A DNA stretch of 64,000 bases, taken from the NCBI GenBank assembly GCA_910587665.1, contig CAJUMZ010000016.1, positions 9,248-73,247 of the forward strand, written 5' to 3'. The notes under the pieces are model-generated. The model made no database searches. It saw only the letters and a program-made list of their open reading frames with translations, and was not told the DNA's origin. This document shows positions 26,103 to 35,488 of this stretch, in pieces (the first letter of the stretch is position 1; every line of letters starts with the position of its first letter). The stretch comes from an uncultured Muribaculum sp. (lineage in GTDB: Bacteria; Bacteroidota; Bacteroidia; Bacteroidales; Muribaculaceae). Both the position numbers and the translations under genes were made by a program.

Positions 26103-27461
26103 ATGAACATATCACAAGAAAAGACGGGCAATGTAAGTGTAAAGCTCACAGTTGCCATCGAAGAAAACGACTACAAAGACAAGGTAGTTAAAGAACTTAA
26201 AGAAATCGGTAAAAAACATGCTATCCCCGGATTCCGTCAGGGACACGTGCCTTTTGGCGAACTCAACCGCCGTTTTGGCAAGCAGGTGACAAGCGACGTG
26301 ATCAACAACGATGTATATGAGGCAGTCGTAAATTATATCCGTGAAAACAAGCTTGCAGTGCTCGGCGAGCCTGTACCCGTTGAAGTCAAGGAACTTGACC
26401 TTAAGAATGAAAAGGATTTCACATTCCAGTATGAGCTTGGTCTCGTACCCGAAATTAATGTGACACTTGACAAGGATGTTCATCTCCCTTATTACACCAT
26501 CGCGGTGACCGACGAGATGATCAACGAGCAAGACAAGAATTTCCGTGAACGCTTCGGAGCTCAGGTGCCCGGAGAAGAAGTTGAGCCCAATGCCCTTGTG
26601 AAGGGTTCTATAATGGAACTTAATGAAGATGGCTCGGTAAAGACCACCGACGATGCAATACAGATGCTTAACGGCATTGTTGCTCCGATGTATTTCAAGG
26701 ATAAGGCTGAGGCAGAAAAGTTTGCCGGCAAGAAGGTTAACGACAAGGTAATATTCAATCCTTGGAAGACTTGCGACGGCAATGCTGCCGAACTTTCATC
26801 CATGCTTGGAGTAGACAAGGAAAAGTCTGCCGATATAAAGGGTGATTTTGAACTTTCTATCTCGGAAATCATAGTGCTTCGCCCGGCAGAGCTCGGACAG
26901 GAGCTCTATGACAATGTACTCGGCAAGGACAAGGCTCACAATGAAGATGAATATCGCGCCGGCATTAAGGAAATGATCGCGCGTGAACTTTCTCGCAACA
27001 GTGAGATGCTTTTCCGCGTTGACACAGAAAAGGCAATGATTGAAAAATACGGCAACATGGAGCTTCCTGTCGAGGTCCTTAAGAAATGGCTTGTACGCCA
27101 TAACGAAGGTCTTACCGAAGAAAACATCGACGAGGAATACACCAAGATGGAGCCGGGTCTTAAATGGCAGCTTATCAAAGAGCGCCTTGGCGCTATCTGC
27201 GAAATCAAGATCGATGAGCAGGATCTCATCAATCACGCAAAGGCTATCGCCGCTATGCAGTTTGCCCAGTACGGCATGACAAACATGGATGACGATACTC
27301 TTGCCGACTATGCAAAACGTATCCTTGCCGACAAGAACTATCGCCCGCGCATAGTGGAGGAAGTAGGTGACATAAAGCTTTTCGACGCTATAAAGGAGAA
27401 AGTGACTGTCGACAACAAAGAGGTGTCGCTTGATGAATTTAAGGAAATCGCATCGAAGTAA
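26103..27461 (+). CDS. tig: Trigger factor
   Basis: Ribosome-associated chaperone that meets nascent chains at the exit tunnel. It has 452 residues. The N-terminal ribosome-binding domain carries IPGFRQGHVP at residues 41-50, where E. coli has GFRKGKVP. So the FRK contact is FRQ here, which may reflect Bacteroidetes divergence. A central region (about 150-250) is diverged from FKBP-type isomerases, and the C-terminal helical arms follow. It lies upstream of clpP-clpX as in many bacteria, but a terminator and a separate clpP promoter divide them. Confidence 0.92.
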   Translation: MNISQEKTGNVSVKLTVAIEENDYKDKVVKELKEIGKKHAIPGFRQGHVPFGELNRRFGKQVTSDVINNDVYEAVVNYIRENKLAVLGEPVPVEVKELDLKNEKDFTFQYELGLVPEINVTLDKDVHLPYYTIAVTDEMINEQDKNFRERFGAQVPGEEVEPNALVKGSIMELNEDGSVKTTDDAIQMLNGIVAPMYFKDKAEAEKFAGKKVNDKVIFNPWKTCDGNAAELSSMLGVDKEKSADIKGDFELSISEIIVLRPAELGQELYDNVLGKDKAHNEDEYRAGIKEMIARELSRNSEMLFRVDTEKAMIEKYGNMELPVEVLKKWLVRHNEGLTEENIDEEYTKMEPGLKWQLIKERLGAICEIKIDEQDLINHAKAIAAMQFAQYGMTNMDDDTLADYAKRILADKNYRPRIVEEVGDIKLFDAIKEKVTVDNKEVSLDEFKEIASK

Positions 27462-27483
27462 TACGATTTTCACAATAAGACAT

Positions 27484-27520
27484 GAGGCGGGCGTCACATC
27501 GGTGTCGCCCGTCTCTTTTA
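27484..27520 (+). terminator. Terminator after tig
   Basis: GAGGCGGGCG (27484-27493) pairs with CGCCCGTCTC (27506-27515) and runs into TTTTA. It separates tig from clpP. Confidence 0.85.
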
Positions 27521-27549
27521 CACTCATGCAAATATTATTATCAAAAAAA

Positions 27550-27582
27550 TTTGCATTGACATCATTTTATTTTGTATCTTTG
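27550..27582 (+). promoter_or_regulatory. Promoter for clpP-clpX
   Basis: TTTG (27550-27553), 21 bp, then a perfect TATCTTTG (27575-27582); leader about 25 nt. Confidence 0.75.
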
Positions 27583-27612
27583 AATAACAAACAATAATCG
27601 AAAAGACAAAAC

Positions 27613-28302
27613 ATGAATAACGATTTCAGAAATTATGCAGTCAAGCATTTAGGCATGAACGGTCTCGCGCTTGACCAATATATCGCTGCTACCGGTGCTG
27701 CCAATGTGACTTCAAGCTATATTTCTCCTACGATCATAGAAGAGCGACAGCTTAACATTGCGCAGATGGACGTGTTTTCACGTCTTATGATGGACCGTAT
27801 CATTTTTCTCGGTACTGAAGTAAACGACTATACCGCAAATGTGATTCAGGCTCAGCTTCTTTACCTTGACACTTCCGATCCCGGAAAGGATGTGTCAATA
27901 TACATTAACTCGCCCGGTGGCTCGGTATACGCCGGTCTTGGCATATATGACACAATGCAGTATATATCCAGCGATGTCGCAACCATATGCACAGGCATGG
28001 CTGCTTCCATGGCGGCTGTATTGCTTGTTGCCGGTGAGAAAGGCAAGCGTTTTGCCCTGAAACATTCCCGTGTAATGATCCATCAGCCGATGGGCGGCGC
28101 ACAGGGGCAGGCGTCAGACATTGAGATCACCGCACGTGAAATCCAGAAACTCAAGAAAGAACTATATACAATCATTGCCGATCACTCCGGTCAGCCGTTT
28201 GACAAGGTGGAAAGAGACTCCGACCGCGACTATTGGATGACAGCCGAGGAGGCAAAACAATACGGTATGATTGACAACGTACTAGTAAAGGCCAATAAGT
28301 AA
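27613..28302 (+). CDS. clpP: ClpP protease subunit
   Basis: Serine peptidase ring of the ClpXP protease, 229 residues, slightly long at the N-terminus as usual for Bacteroidetes. The catalytic Ser is S132 in TGMAASMAA and the His is H157 in RVMIHQPMGG. The Asp lies in the ERDSDRDYWMT segment near residue 207. A propeptide of about 35 residues is likely. clpX follows 16 bases later in the same transcript. Confidence 0.97.
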   Translation: MNNDFRNYAVKHLGMNGLALDQYIAATGAANVTSSYISPTIIEERQLNIAQMDVFSRLMMDRIIFLGTEVNDYTANVIQAQLLYLDTSDPGKDVSIYINSPGGSVYAGLGIYDTMQYISSDVATICTGMAASMAAVLLVAGEKGKRFALKHSRVMIHQPMGGAQGQASDIEITAREIQKLKKELYTIIADHSGQPFDKVERDSDRDYWMTAEEAKQYGMIDNVLVKANK

Positions 28303-28318
28303 TCAATTTAAACTGATT

Positions 28319-29563
28319 ATGGCAAAGAAAAAAGCAGAACAAGCCCAATGCTCTTTTTGCGGACGTCCCGCTGATATGGCAGAAGTTCTTGTGCCTTCGG
28401 CAGGGATTTCCGGCGTATATATCTGCTCCGACTGCGTGGAGGCTATCAACGGTATACTCCATGACTACAAGGAGCAGGCAAAAGACACGGAACCGACCCA
28501 GATGGACTCCGTGCCGAAGCCTAAAGAGATCTATGATTACCTCAATCAGTATGTAATCGGACAAGACGAGGCAAAAAAGTATCTCTCCGTGGCGGTATAT
28601 AATCACTATAAGCGTCTTGCGCAAGGCAAGGGTGATGATGTCGACATTGAAAAAAGCAATGTCATACTTGTCGGTCCTACCGGCACTGGGAAAACCTTGC
28701 TGGCAAAGACGATAGCCCGAATGCTCGATGTGCCGTTTACCATTGTTGATGCTACCGTACTTACTCAGGCGGGATATGTCGGGGAGGATATTGAAAGCCT
28801 TCTGACACGCTTGCTTCAGGTTGCTGACTACGACGTGACGAAAGCGGAGAAAGGCATCGTATTCATCGACGAGATCGATAAGATCGCCCGTAAGGGTGAC
28901 AATCCCTCGATTACGCGTGATGTCAGCGGCGAAGGTGTGCAGCAAGGTTTGCTGAAACTTCTTGAAGGCTCTGTAGTGAATGTGCCGCCGCAAGGAGGCA
29001 GGAAACATCCGGAACAGCGCATGATTCCCGTCGACACAAAGAATATCCTGTTTATATGCGGAGGAGCATTTGATGGCATCGAGCAGAAAATAGCCCATCG
29101 ACTGAACACGCATGTTGTAGGCTATTCTACTGATCCGGCAAGACAACGGGTACAGCGCGAAAATTACTTGAAGTTCGTAGCCCCGCAAGACCTGAAATCT
29201 TTCGGTCTTATCCCCGAGATCATAGGGCGTCTCCCGATACTCACCAATCTTGAGCCCCTTGACCGTGAAGCCCTGCGCCGTGTGCTCACCGAGCCTAAAA
29301 ATGCCATTGTGCGTCAATATGAAAAATTGTTTAGCATGGACGGAGTCAAGCTGACGTTTGATTCTGAGGCACTTGACCTCATTGTAGACAAGGCGATTGA
29401 GTACAAACTTGGCGCGCGAGGCTTGCGATCTATCGTGGAAACGATTATGATTGATTCGATGTTTGATGTCCCGTCTTCCGGTGTCAAGGAATTCACCGTG
29501 ACTAAGGAATATGCTTTGGAGAAACTTCAGAAAGCTAATTTTGAACTAAACAAGACTGAATAA
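28319..29563 (+). CDS. clpX: ClpX unfoldase
   Basis: AAA+ ATPase that unfolds tagged substrates and feeds ClpP. It has 414 residues. The N-terminal zinc finger uses C11, C14, C36 and C39. Walker A is GPTGTGKTLLAK, the pore loop GYVGED, and Walker B IVFIDEIDKIAR. The loop that docks ClpP is in the CGGAFDGIEQKIAHRL region and after. It is cotranscribed with clpP. recQ follows 32 bases later and may be read through. Confidence 0.97.
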   Translation: MAKKKAEQAQCSFCGRPADMAEVLVPSAGISGVYICSDCVEAINGILHDYKEQAKDTEPTQMDSVPKPKEIYDYLNQYVIGQDEAKKYLSVAVYNHYKRLAQGKGDDVDIEKSNVILVGPTGTGKTLLAKTIARMLDVPFTIVDATVLTQAGYVGEDIESLLTRLLQVADYDVTKAEKGIVFIDEIDKIARKGDNPSITRDVSGEGVQQGLLKLLEGSVVNVPPQGGRKHPEQRMIPVDTKNILFICGGAFDGIEQKIAHRLNTHVVGYSTDPARQRVQRENYLKFVAPQDLKSFGLIPEIIGRLPILTNLEPLDREALRRVLTEPKNAIVRQYEKLFSMDGVKLTFDSEALDLIVDKAIEYKLGARGLRSIVETIMIDSMFDVPSSGVKEFTVTKEYALEKLQKANFELNKTE

Positions 29564-29595
29564 CAAATATTGCAACCGACTTGGAATAAAACCTT

Positions 29596-31782
29596 ATGAC
29601 CATGGCAAAAAATCCCGCACTTATCGAGGAGTTGAAGCGACACTTCGGCTTTGACACCTTCAAAGGAAATCAAGAAGCGATTATTTCCAGCCTCCTTGCA
29701 GGAAATGACACTTTTGTATTGATGCCTACAGGAGGGGGTAAATCATTGTGCTATCAATTGCCTGCGCTCATAATGGAAGGAACAGCCATTGTAATCTCTC
29801 CGCTGATTGCGCTGATGAAAAATCAGGTTGACGCCATGCGTAATTTCAGTGAGGATGACAACGTGGCCCATTTCCTTAATTCATCGCTAAACAAAGCGGC
29901 GATCGACCAAGTCAAAAGCGATATTCTCGCCAAAAAGACAAAACTGCTTTATGTCGCGCCTGAATCGCTGACTAAAGAAGAAAACATTGAGTTCCTTAAA
30001 ACCGTGCCGATCTCGTTTTATGCCGTTGACGAGGCTCACTGTATCTCTGAATGGGGACATGATTTCCGCCCGGAATACCGGCGGATCCGACCTATTATAA
30101 ACGAGATATGCCGTAGACCTGTAATCGCCCTTACAGCAACGGCTACGCCTAAGGTGCAACACGATATACAGAAAAATCTCGGCATGCAGTCGGCTGCGGT
30201 ATTCAAATCTTCCTTTAACCGTAAAAATCTTTATTACGAGGTCAGACCCAAAACAACAAATATTGACCGGGAAATAATAAAGTTCATAAAGTCACAGGAA
30301 GGTAAAAGCGGTATTATTTACTGCCTGAGCCGCAAAAAGGTAGAGGAACTTACTGAAATCCTTAAAGTCAACAATATCAGGGCACTTGCCTACCATGCAG
30401 GAATGGACAGTGCCACCCGTTCGGCAAATCAAGACGCGTTCCTGATGGAGAATGTGGATGTGATAGTCGCCACAATTGCTTTTGGCATGGGGATTGATAA
30501 GCCTGATGTGCGATTTGTAATCCATTACGACATACCCAAATCCCTTGAAGGCTACTATCAGGAGACGGGTCGCGCGGGTCGTGACGGCGGGGAAGGTATC
30601 TGCATTACTTTTTATCAGAACAAGGATCTCTTGAAAATGGAAAAATTCATGCAGGGAAAACCACTCGCTGAACAGGAAATCGGTAAGCAGCTGTTGATGG
30701 AGACTGCATCTTACGCAGAGTCGTCAATATGCAGGCGGAAATCATTGTTACATTATTTTGGTGAAGAATATTTTGAAGAAAATTGCGGAAATTGTGACAA
30801 TTGTCTAAATCCTAAAAAACAAGTGGAAGCTAAAGATGAATTATGTGCGGTTATTGAAACCGTGACTGCTCTCAAGGAAAAATTTAAGGCTGAGCAGGTG
30901 ATTGATGTGATGCTTGGTAAAAACACGGCTACAGTGAAGTCTTACAACCAAGATGGCCTTGAAGTGTTCGGATGCCTTCAGGGCTCTGATGCAAAGACTA
31001 TCAATACTGTGATACGTCAGGCGATTATAGCCGGCTATATTGACCGTGATATTGAAAATTTTGGTTTACTAAAGATTACAAAGAAAGGAAAAGATTATTA
31101 CAAAAAACCTGTGTCATTTAAGATTGTTGAAGATAATGATTTCAACGAGGATGAAGAAGAGATGGTGGTAAAGAGCGGTGCGGCGTGTGCCGTTGACCCT
31201 GAGCTTTACAATATCCTCAAGGATTTGCGTAAGAAACTGGCAAAGAAACTCGAGCTGCCTACATATGTCATCTTCCAGGATCCCTCTCTTGAAGCCATGG
31301 CGACTACTTATCCCGTTACTCTTGAGGAGCTTCAGAACATTCCCGGTGTAGGAGCTGGGAAGGCTAAGCGTTATGGGGAGGATTTCATAAAGGTTATCAA
31401 GACCCACGTGGAAGAAAATGAGATCGAGCGTCCTGAGGATCTGAGAGTGAGGAGTGTCGCAAACAAGAGTAAGCTTAAAATATCCATAATTCAGGGTATT
31501 GACCGCAAGATTGCACTTGATGCGCTTGCCGAGAGCAAGGGACTTGAATTTAACGAGCTGCTTGATGAAATCGAGGCAATCGTATATTCCGGAACAAAGA
31601 TCAGCATTGATTACTTCCTTAATGAGATCATGGATGAAGACCGTCAGCTTGATCTGTTTGATTACTTTAAGGAAAGTGAGAGCGATGACCTTCAGGAAGC
31701 GATCAATGAACTCGGGAATGAATTTACCGAAGAAGAGATAAGGCTTATGCGCATCAAGTTCCTTTCAGAGATGGGCAACTGA
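29596..31782 (+). CDS. recQ: RecQ DNA helicase
   Basis: Superfamily 2 3'-5' DNA helicase for recombination and fork repair. It has 728 residues. Walker A is MPTGGGKSLCYQ, the DEAH box AVDEAHCISEWGHDF, and the helicase core ends with the arginine finger in QETGRAGRDG. A zinc-binding RQC region has C-rich FEENCGNCDNCLNP. A winged helix follows, then an HRDC domain (about 530-605), and a further C-terminal region of about 110 residues that I cannot name. A second ATG two codons in is equally possible as a start. A strong hairpin follows. Confidence 0.95.
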   Translation: MTMAKNPALIEELKRHFGFDTFKGNQEAIISSLLAGNDTFVLMPTGGGKSLCYQLPALIMEGTAIVISPLIALMKNQVDAMRNFSEDDNVAHFLNSSLNKAAIDQVKSDILAKKTKLLYVAPESLTKEENIEFLKTVPISFYAVDEAHCISEWGHDFRPEYRRIRPIINEICRRPVIALTATATPKVQHDIQKNLGMQSAAVFKSSFNRKNLYYEVRPKTTNIDREIIKFIKSQEGKSGIIYCLSRKKVEELTEILKVNNIRALAYHAGMDSATRSANQDAFLMENVDVIVATIAFGMGIDKPDVRFVIHYDIPKSLEGYYQETGRAGRDGGEGICITFYQNKDLLKMEKFMQGKPLAEQEIGKQLLMETASYAESSICRRKSLLHYFGEEYFEENCGNCDNCLNPKKQVEAKDELCAVIETVTALKEKFKAEQVIDVMLGKNTATVKSYNQDGLEVFGCLQGSDAKTINTVIRQAIIAGYIDRDIENFGLLKITKKGKDYYKKPVSFKIVEDNDFNEDEEEMVVKSGAACAVDPELYNILKDLRKKLAKKLELPTYVIFQDPSLEAMATTYPVTLEELQNIPGVGAGKAKRYGEDFIKVIKTHVEENEIERPEDLRVRSVANKSKLKISIIQGIDRKIALDALAESKGLEFNELLDEIEAIVYSGTKISIDYFLNEIMDEDRQLDLFDYFKESESDDLQEAINELGNEFTEEEIRLMRIKFLSEMGN

Positions 31783-31806
31783 CAACCGACAACTGAAAAC
31801 ATAAAT

Positions 31807-31860
31807 CATGCACTTTTGCTGAAAGCAACCTCTGTTTTTGAGCAAAAGTGCATGTTTTAT
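31807..31860 (+). terminator. Terminator after recQ
   Basis: A 14-bp perfect stem (CATGCACTTTTGCT at 31807-31820 with 31841-31854), a 20-nt loop and then TTTTATTTAT. Confidence 0.75.
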
Positions 31861-31880
31861 TTATAAATACTGTCATTTTA

Positions 31881-31911
31881 TTGCCAAATAGCTCATAAAT
31901 GAGTATATTTG
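31881..31911 (+). promoter_or_regulatory. Promoter for purU
   Basis: TTG (31881-31883), 20 bp, then a perfect TATATTTG (31904-31911). Confidence 0.75.
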
Positions 31912-31936
31912 CAGAATTAACGCAGTCGTTGCTATT

Positions 31937-32806
31937 ATGGAACAGAAACAAAAAAATACAGCCATACTCCTGATGCATTGCCCGGATCAACCGGGCATCA
32001 TAGCCGTCATTACAGAATTTATAAATGTCAATGGCGGAAATATTGTGTATCTCGACCAGTATGTCGACCGTATAAACGGAGTGTTTTACATGAGAGTGGA
32101 GTGGGAGCTTGACAACTTTATTATTCCCAAAGAAAAGATTGAGGAATATTTTAAAGTCCTGTATGCGCAGCGCTACAATCTTAACTATACACTCAAATTT
32201 TCCGACAAGAAGCAGCGTATGGCAATATTTGTCAGCAAGATGTCACATTGTCTTTATGACATTCTTGCGCGATATATATCCGGCGAATGGGAAGTAGAGA
32301 TACCTGTGATTATCAGTAATCATCCTGACCTTTCAGTGGTGGCCGAGCAGTTTAAGATACCATTTGAGGTAGTACCGATAACGAAGGACAACAAGCCGGA
32401 GATGGAAGCAAAGGAATTCGAGATACTGGATTCGCACGATGTTGATTTTATCGTGCTTGCCCGATATATGCAGGTGCTGTCGGAAGATTTCATAAACCGC
32501 TATCCTCACCATATCATAAACATACACCACTCATTTTTGCCCGCTTTTGTCGGAGCGAAGCCCTACCATGCCGCTTACGACCGTGGGGTAAAGCTTATAG
32601 GTGCGACAAGCCACTATGTGACACCCGATCTTGACGCCGGTCCTATCATCGAGCAAGACATTACGCGCGTGACTCACAAAGATACGGTAGCCGACCTCGT
32701 AAAGAAAGGGCGTGACCTTGAAAAGATTGTGCTTTCGCGCGCCGTAGAAAAGCATATCCAGCGCAAGATACTTACATATAACAACAAGACAATCGTGTTT
32801 AGCTGA
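31937..32806 (+). CDS. purU: PurU, formyltetrahydrofolate deformylase
   Basis: Hydrolyses 10-formyl-THF to formate and THF, balancing one-carbon pools. It has 289 residues. An N-terminal ACT domain (LMHCPDQPGIIAVITEFI) precedes the formyltransferase fold with NIHHSFLPAFVGAKPYHAA and the catalytic Asp in TPDLDAGPIIEQD. It lies seven bases before hisH, so it may head the his transcript. Confidence 0.95.
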   Translation: MEQKQKNTAILLMHCPDQPGIIAVITEFINVNGGNIVYLDQYVDRINGVFYMRVEWELDNFIIPKEKIEEYFKVLYAQRYNLNYTLKFSDKKQRMAIFVSKMSHCLYDILARYISGEWEVEIPVIISNHPDLSVVAEQFKIPFEVVPITKDNKPEMEAKEFEILDSHDVDFIVLARYMQVLSEDFINRYPHHIINIHHSFLPAFVGAKPYHAAYDRGVKLIGATSHYVTPDLDAGPIIEQDITRVTHKDTVADLVKKGRDLEKIVLSRAVEKHIQRKILTYNNKTIVFS

Positions 32807-32813
32807 TTACATA

Positions 32814-33404
32814 ATGGGTGTCGCTGTTATAAAGTATAATGCCGGAAATAATTTTTCCGTGCTTTGTGCGCTGCGTAGGCTGGGCGTCGAGGCTGTTGTG
32901 ACCGATGACTTTGATGTTGTCAGGAACGCCGATAAGGTCATCTTCCCTGGTGTGGGAGAGGCATCCTCGGCGATGAGTTATCTGCGATCCGGCAATCTTG
33001 ACTCTTTGATACGGTCTCTCCTTCAACCGGTGCTTGGCATATGTATAGGGCAACAACTCATGTGCCGTCATTCTGAAGAAGGCGACACTGATTGTCTTGG
33101 GATTTTTGATGCGGAAGTGAAGCGTTTTCCGGTCAACGGAAACATGAAAGTCCCACACATGGGTTGGAACAACCTCCGTGTTACTTCCGGTGACGGTGTT
33201 GTCCCTGCTGCGGTTGACAATTCATATGTCTACTATGTCCACAGCTATTATGTGCCGGTGTGTGACTACACAACTGCGGTAACGGATTATATTCTGCCTT
33301 TCAGTGCATCTATGCGAAAAGAAAATTTCTATGCCACGCAGTTTCATCCCGAAAAAAGCGGCGATGTCGGTGAAAAAATATTAAAAAATTTCCTTGAGTT
33401 ATGA
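32814..33404 (+). CDS. hisH: HisH, glutaminase subunit of IGP synthase
   Basis: Supplies ammonia to HisF for imidazole glycerol phosphate formation. It has 196 residues. The class I glutaminase Cys is in GICIGQQLMC (about residue 81) and the His/Glu pair in TQFHPEKSG near the C-terminus. It overlaps hisA by four bases (ATGA-type coupling). Order hisH-hisA-hisF-hisIE with no hisG, D, C or B in the window, so the pathway is split. Confidence 0.96.
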   Translation: MGVAVIKYNAGNNFSVLCALRRLGVEAVVTDDFDVVRNADKVIFPGVGEASSAMSYLRSGNLDSLIRSLLQPVLGICIGQQLMCRHSEEGDTDCLGIFDAEVKRFPVNGNMKVPHMGWNNLRVTSGDGVVPAAVDNSYVYYVHSYYVPVCDYTTAVTDYILPFSASMRKENFYATQFHPEKSGDVGEKILKNFLEL

Positions 33405-34126
33405 TACAGGTGATTCCCGCTATTGATATAATAGGAGGCAAGTGTGTGCGGCTTACCCGAGGAGACTATGACAGCTTCAGGGTGTATGGCGAAGACCCTG
33501 TCGATATGGCAAAAAGGTTCTGTGATGCCGGATGTCGTCAGCTCCATGTCGTTGATCTTGACGGAGCAAGGTCAAGTCACATAGTAAATTACCGGGCTCT
33601 TGAAAATATTGCATCTCACACGTCAATGATTATTGATTTCGGAGGTGGACTTAAGAGTGACGAGGATGTTCGTATTGCCTTTGATTGTGGAGCGTCCATG
33701 ATAACCGGCGGCAGCATTGCCGTAAAATCGCCGGAAATGTTTGAAGGATGGCTTTGCCGATACGGTGCAGAACGGGTGATACTCGGTGCCGATGTGAATG
33801 GAGGCAAAATAGCTACCGATGGATGGCTCGAACAGTCTGAGCATGACCTCCTTGATTTTATCCGTGATTACTACGCCAAAGGCATACGACAGATTATATC
33901 GACCGATATATCTGTAGACGGGACTCTTGCCGGACCATCTGTCGGCATGTACAAGGCAATGATGACGGCACTTCCTGAAGCACGCATCATTGCCAGTGGA
34001 GGAGTAAGTTCACTTGACGATATAACGTCACTTGATGATGTCGGTGTACCTGCGGTGATTGTCGGAAAGGCTATTTATGAGGGGCGTATAACATTAAAGG
34101 ATTTGGAAAGGATAGCCATATGTTAG
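33401..34126 (+). CDS. hisA: HisA, ProFAR isomerase
   Basis: TIM-barrel isomerase of histidine synthesis, 241 residues. The catalytic Asp is in VIPAIDIIGGKCVRLTRGD at the N-terminus and the second Asp in ISTDISVDGTLAGPS. ASGGVSSLDD forms a phosphate-binding loop. It overlaps hisH by 4 bases and hisF by 7, which indicates tight coupling. Confidence 0.96.
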   Translation: MIQVIPAIDIIGGKCVRLTRGDYDSFRVYGEDPVDMAKRFCDAGCRQLHVVDLDGARSSHIVNYRALENIASHTSMIIDFGGGLKSDEDVRIAFDCGASMITGGSIAVKSPEMFEGWLCRYGAERVILGADVNGGKIATDGWLEQSEHDLLDFIRDYYAKGIRQIISTDISVDGTLAGPSVGMYKAMMTALPEARIIASGGVSSLDDITSLDDVGVPAVIVGKAIYEGRITLKDLERIAIC

Positions 34127-34875
34127 CGAAACGAATAATTCCGTGCCTTGATGTTAAAGACGGCAAGACGGTCAAAGGAGTGAACTTTGTTAATTTCCGC
34201 AATGCAGGCGATCCGGTGGAACTTGGGAAAAAGTACAGCGATGACGGTGCCGATGAGCTCGTGTATCTTGACATAACGGCATCTCACGAAGGAAGAAAGA
34301 CATTCATTGATCTTGTGACAAGGGTTGCGGAAAACATCAATATACCGTTCACCGTAGGAGGTGGCATAGGAAGTGTGGCGGATGTCGAGAAGTTGCTTGA
34401 TGCCGGGGCTGACAAGGTTTCGGTGAATTCATCCGCATTGCGCAATCCGTCACTTATAGATGGGATCGTATCGCGTTTTGGGTCGCAGGTATGTGTCCTT
34501 GCGATTGACGCCCGTTTTACAGATGGTGACTGGCTCTGTTATGTCAACGGAGGGCGCGTGCCTACTGAGCGCCATTTATTTGAATGGGCACGCGAAGGGG
34601 CTGACCGGGGAGCCGGAGAGATACTGTTTACGAGCATGGATCATGACGGTGTCAAGACCGGATTTGCATGTGAGGCTTTGTCAAGACTCTCCGAAGAACT
34701 CCCGATACCTGTCATTGCCTCCGGAGGAGCGGGGGAGTATTCTCATTTTTATGAAGTATTTACCGAAGGAAAAGCTGATGCGGCGCTTGCCGCCGGCATT
34801 TTTCATTTCAATGAAATTGCAATTGACGGTTTAAAGCATTATCTTTATGACCGAAATATAAACATAAGATTATAA
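34120..34875 (+). CDS. hisF: HisF, cyclase subunit of IGP synthase
   Basis: TIM-barrel partner of HisH that closes the imidazole ring and releases AICAR. It has 251 residues. Catalytic Asp11 is in IIPCLDVKDGKTVKG and the second Asp in VLAIDARFTDGDW near residue 130. VGGGIGS and ASGGAGE are phosphate-binding loops. The AICAR link ties this to the purine genes elsewhere in the window. Confidence 0.97.
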   Translation: MLAKRIIPCLDVKDGKTVKGVNFVNFRNAGDPVELGKKYSDDGADELVYLDITASHEGRKTFIDLVTRVAENINIPFTVGGGIGSVADVEKLLDAGADKVSVNSSALRNPSLIDGIVSRFGSQVCVLAIDARFTDGDWLCYVNGGRVPTERHLFEWAREGADRGAGEILFTSMDHDGVKTGFACEALSRLSEELPIPVIASGGAGEYSHFYEVFTEGKADAALAAGIFHFNEIAIDGLKHYLYDRNINIRL

Positions 34876-34880
34876 CTATT

Positions 34881-35480
34881 ATGGCAAACCTTAACTTTCA
34901 AAAACTTGGCGGTCTTGTGCCGGCTATTATCCAAGATGCGCAGACTAAAAATGTGTTGATGCTCGGCTTCATGAACGAAGAAGCCTATGACAAGACCGTG
35001 GCTGAAGGGAAAGTGACATTTTTCAGCCGTACCAAAAACCGTCTTTGGACCAAAGGGGAGGAAAGCGGTAATTTTTTGAATGTGGTATCAATGGAGGAGG
35101 ATTGTGACAATGACACATTGCTTGTAAAGGTCAATCCCGTAGGCCCTGTATGTCATAATGGCACTGATACCTGTTTCGGCACGGAAAATAAGCGCGGTAT
35201 TGAATTTTTAAGCTATCTCCAAGATTTTATTATACGCCGTCATGAAGAGATGCCCGAAGACTCTTATACTACGCTCTTGTTTAAAAAGGGGCTTAACAGA
35301 ATGGCCCAGAAGGTAGGCGAAGAAGCAGTGGAGACTGTCATCGAGGCCACCAATGGCACAGACAATCGGCTTATATATGAAGCGTCCGATCTTTTATACC
35401 ATCTTATCGTGCTTCTCACTGCAAAGGGTCACCGCATAGAAGAGCTGTCGGCCGAACTTGCTCGTCGTCATAAAGGTTGA
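34881..35480 (+). CDS. hisI: HisIE, PR-AMP cyclohydrolase / PR-ATP pyrophosphatase
   Basis: Fused enzyme for two early histidine steps, 199 residues. The N-terminal HisI part has MLGFMNEEAYDKTVAEGKVT and the zinc cysteines in VGPVCHNGTDTC. The C-terminal HisE part has KGLNRMAQKVGEEAVETVIE. It starts five bases after hisF. Confidence 0.96.
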   Translation: MANLNFQKLGGLVPAIIQDAQTKNVLMLGFMNEEAYDKTVAEGKVTFFSRTKNRLWTKGEESGNFLNVVSMEEDCDNDTLLVKVNPVGPVCHNGTDTCFGTENKRGIEFLSYLQDFIIRRHEEMPEDSYTTLLFKKGLNRMAQKVGEEAVETVIEATNGTDNRLIYEASDLLYHLIVLLTAKGHRIEELSAELARRHKG

Positions 35481-35488
35481 TTTGGAAA

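Noticed and set aside
26796..27527. Minus-strand open frame of 243 codons opposite tig
   Set aside because: Antisense to trigger factor; no promoter or family match.
28172..29317. Long open frame on the minus strand (381 codons) opposite clpX
   Set aside because: It is antisense to a highly conserved ClpX and reads as low-complexity protein without a known fold; a mirror effect of codon bias.
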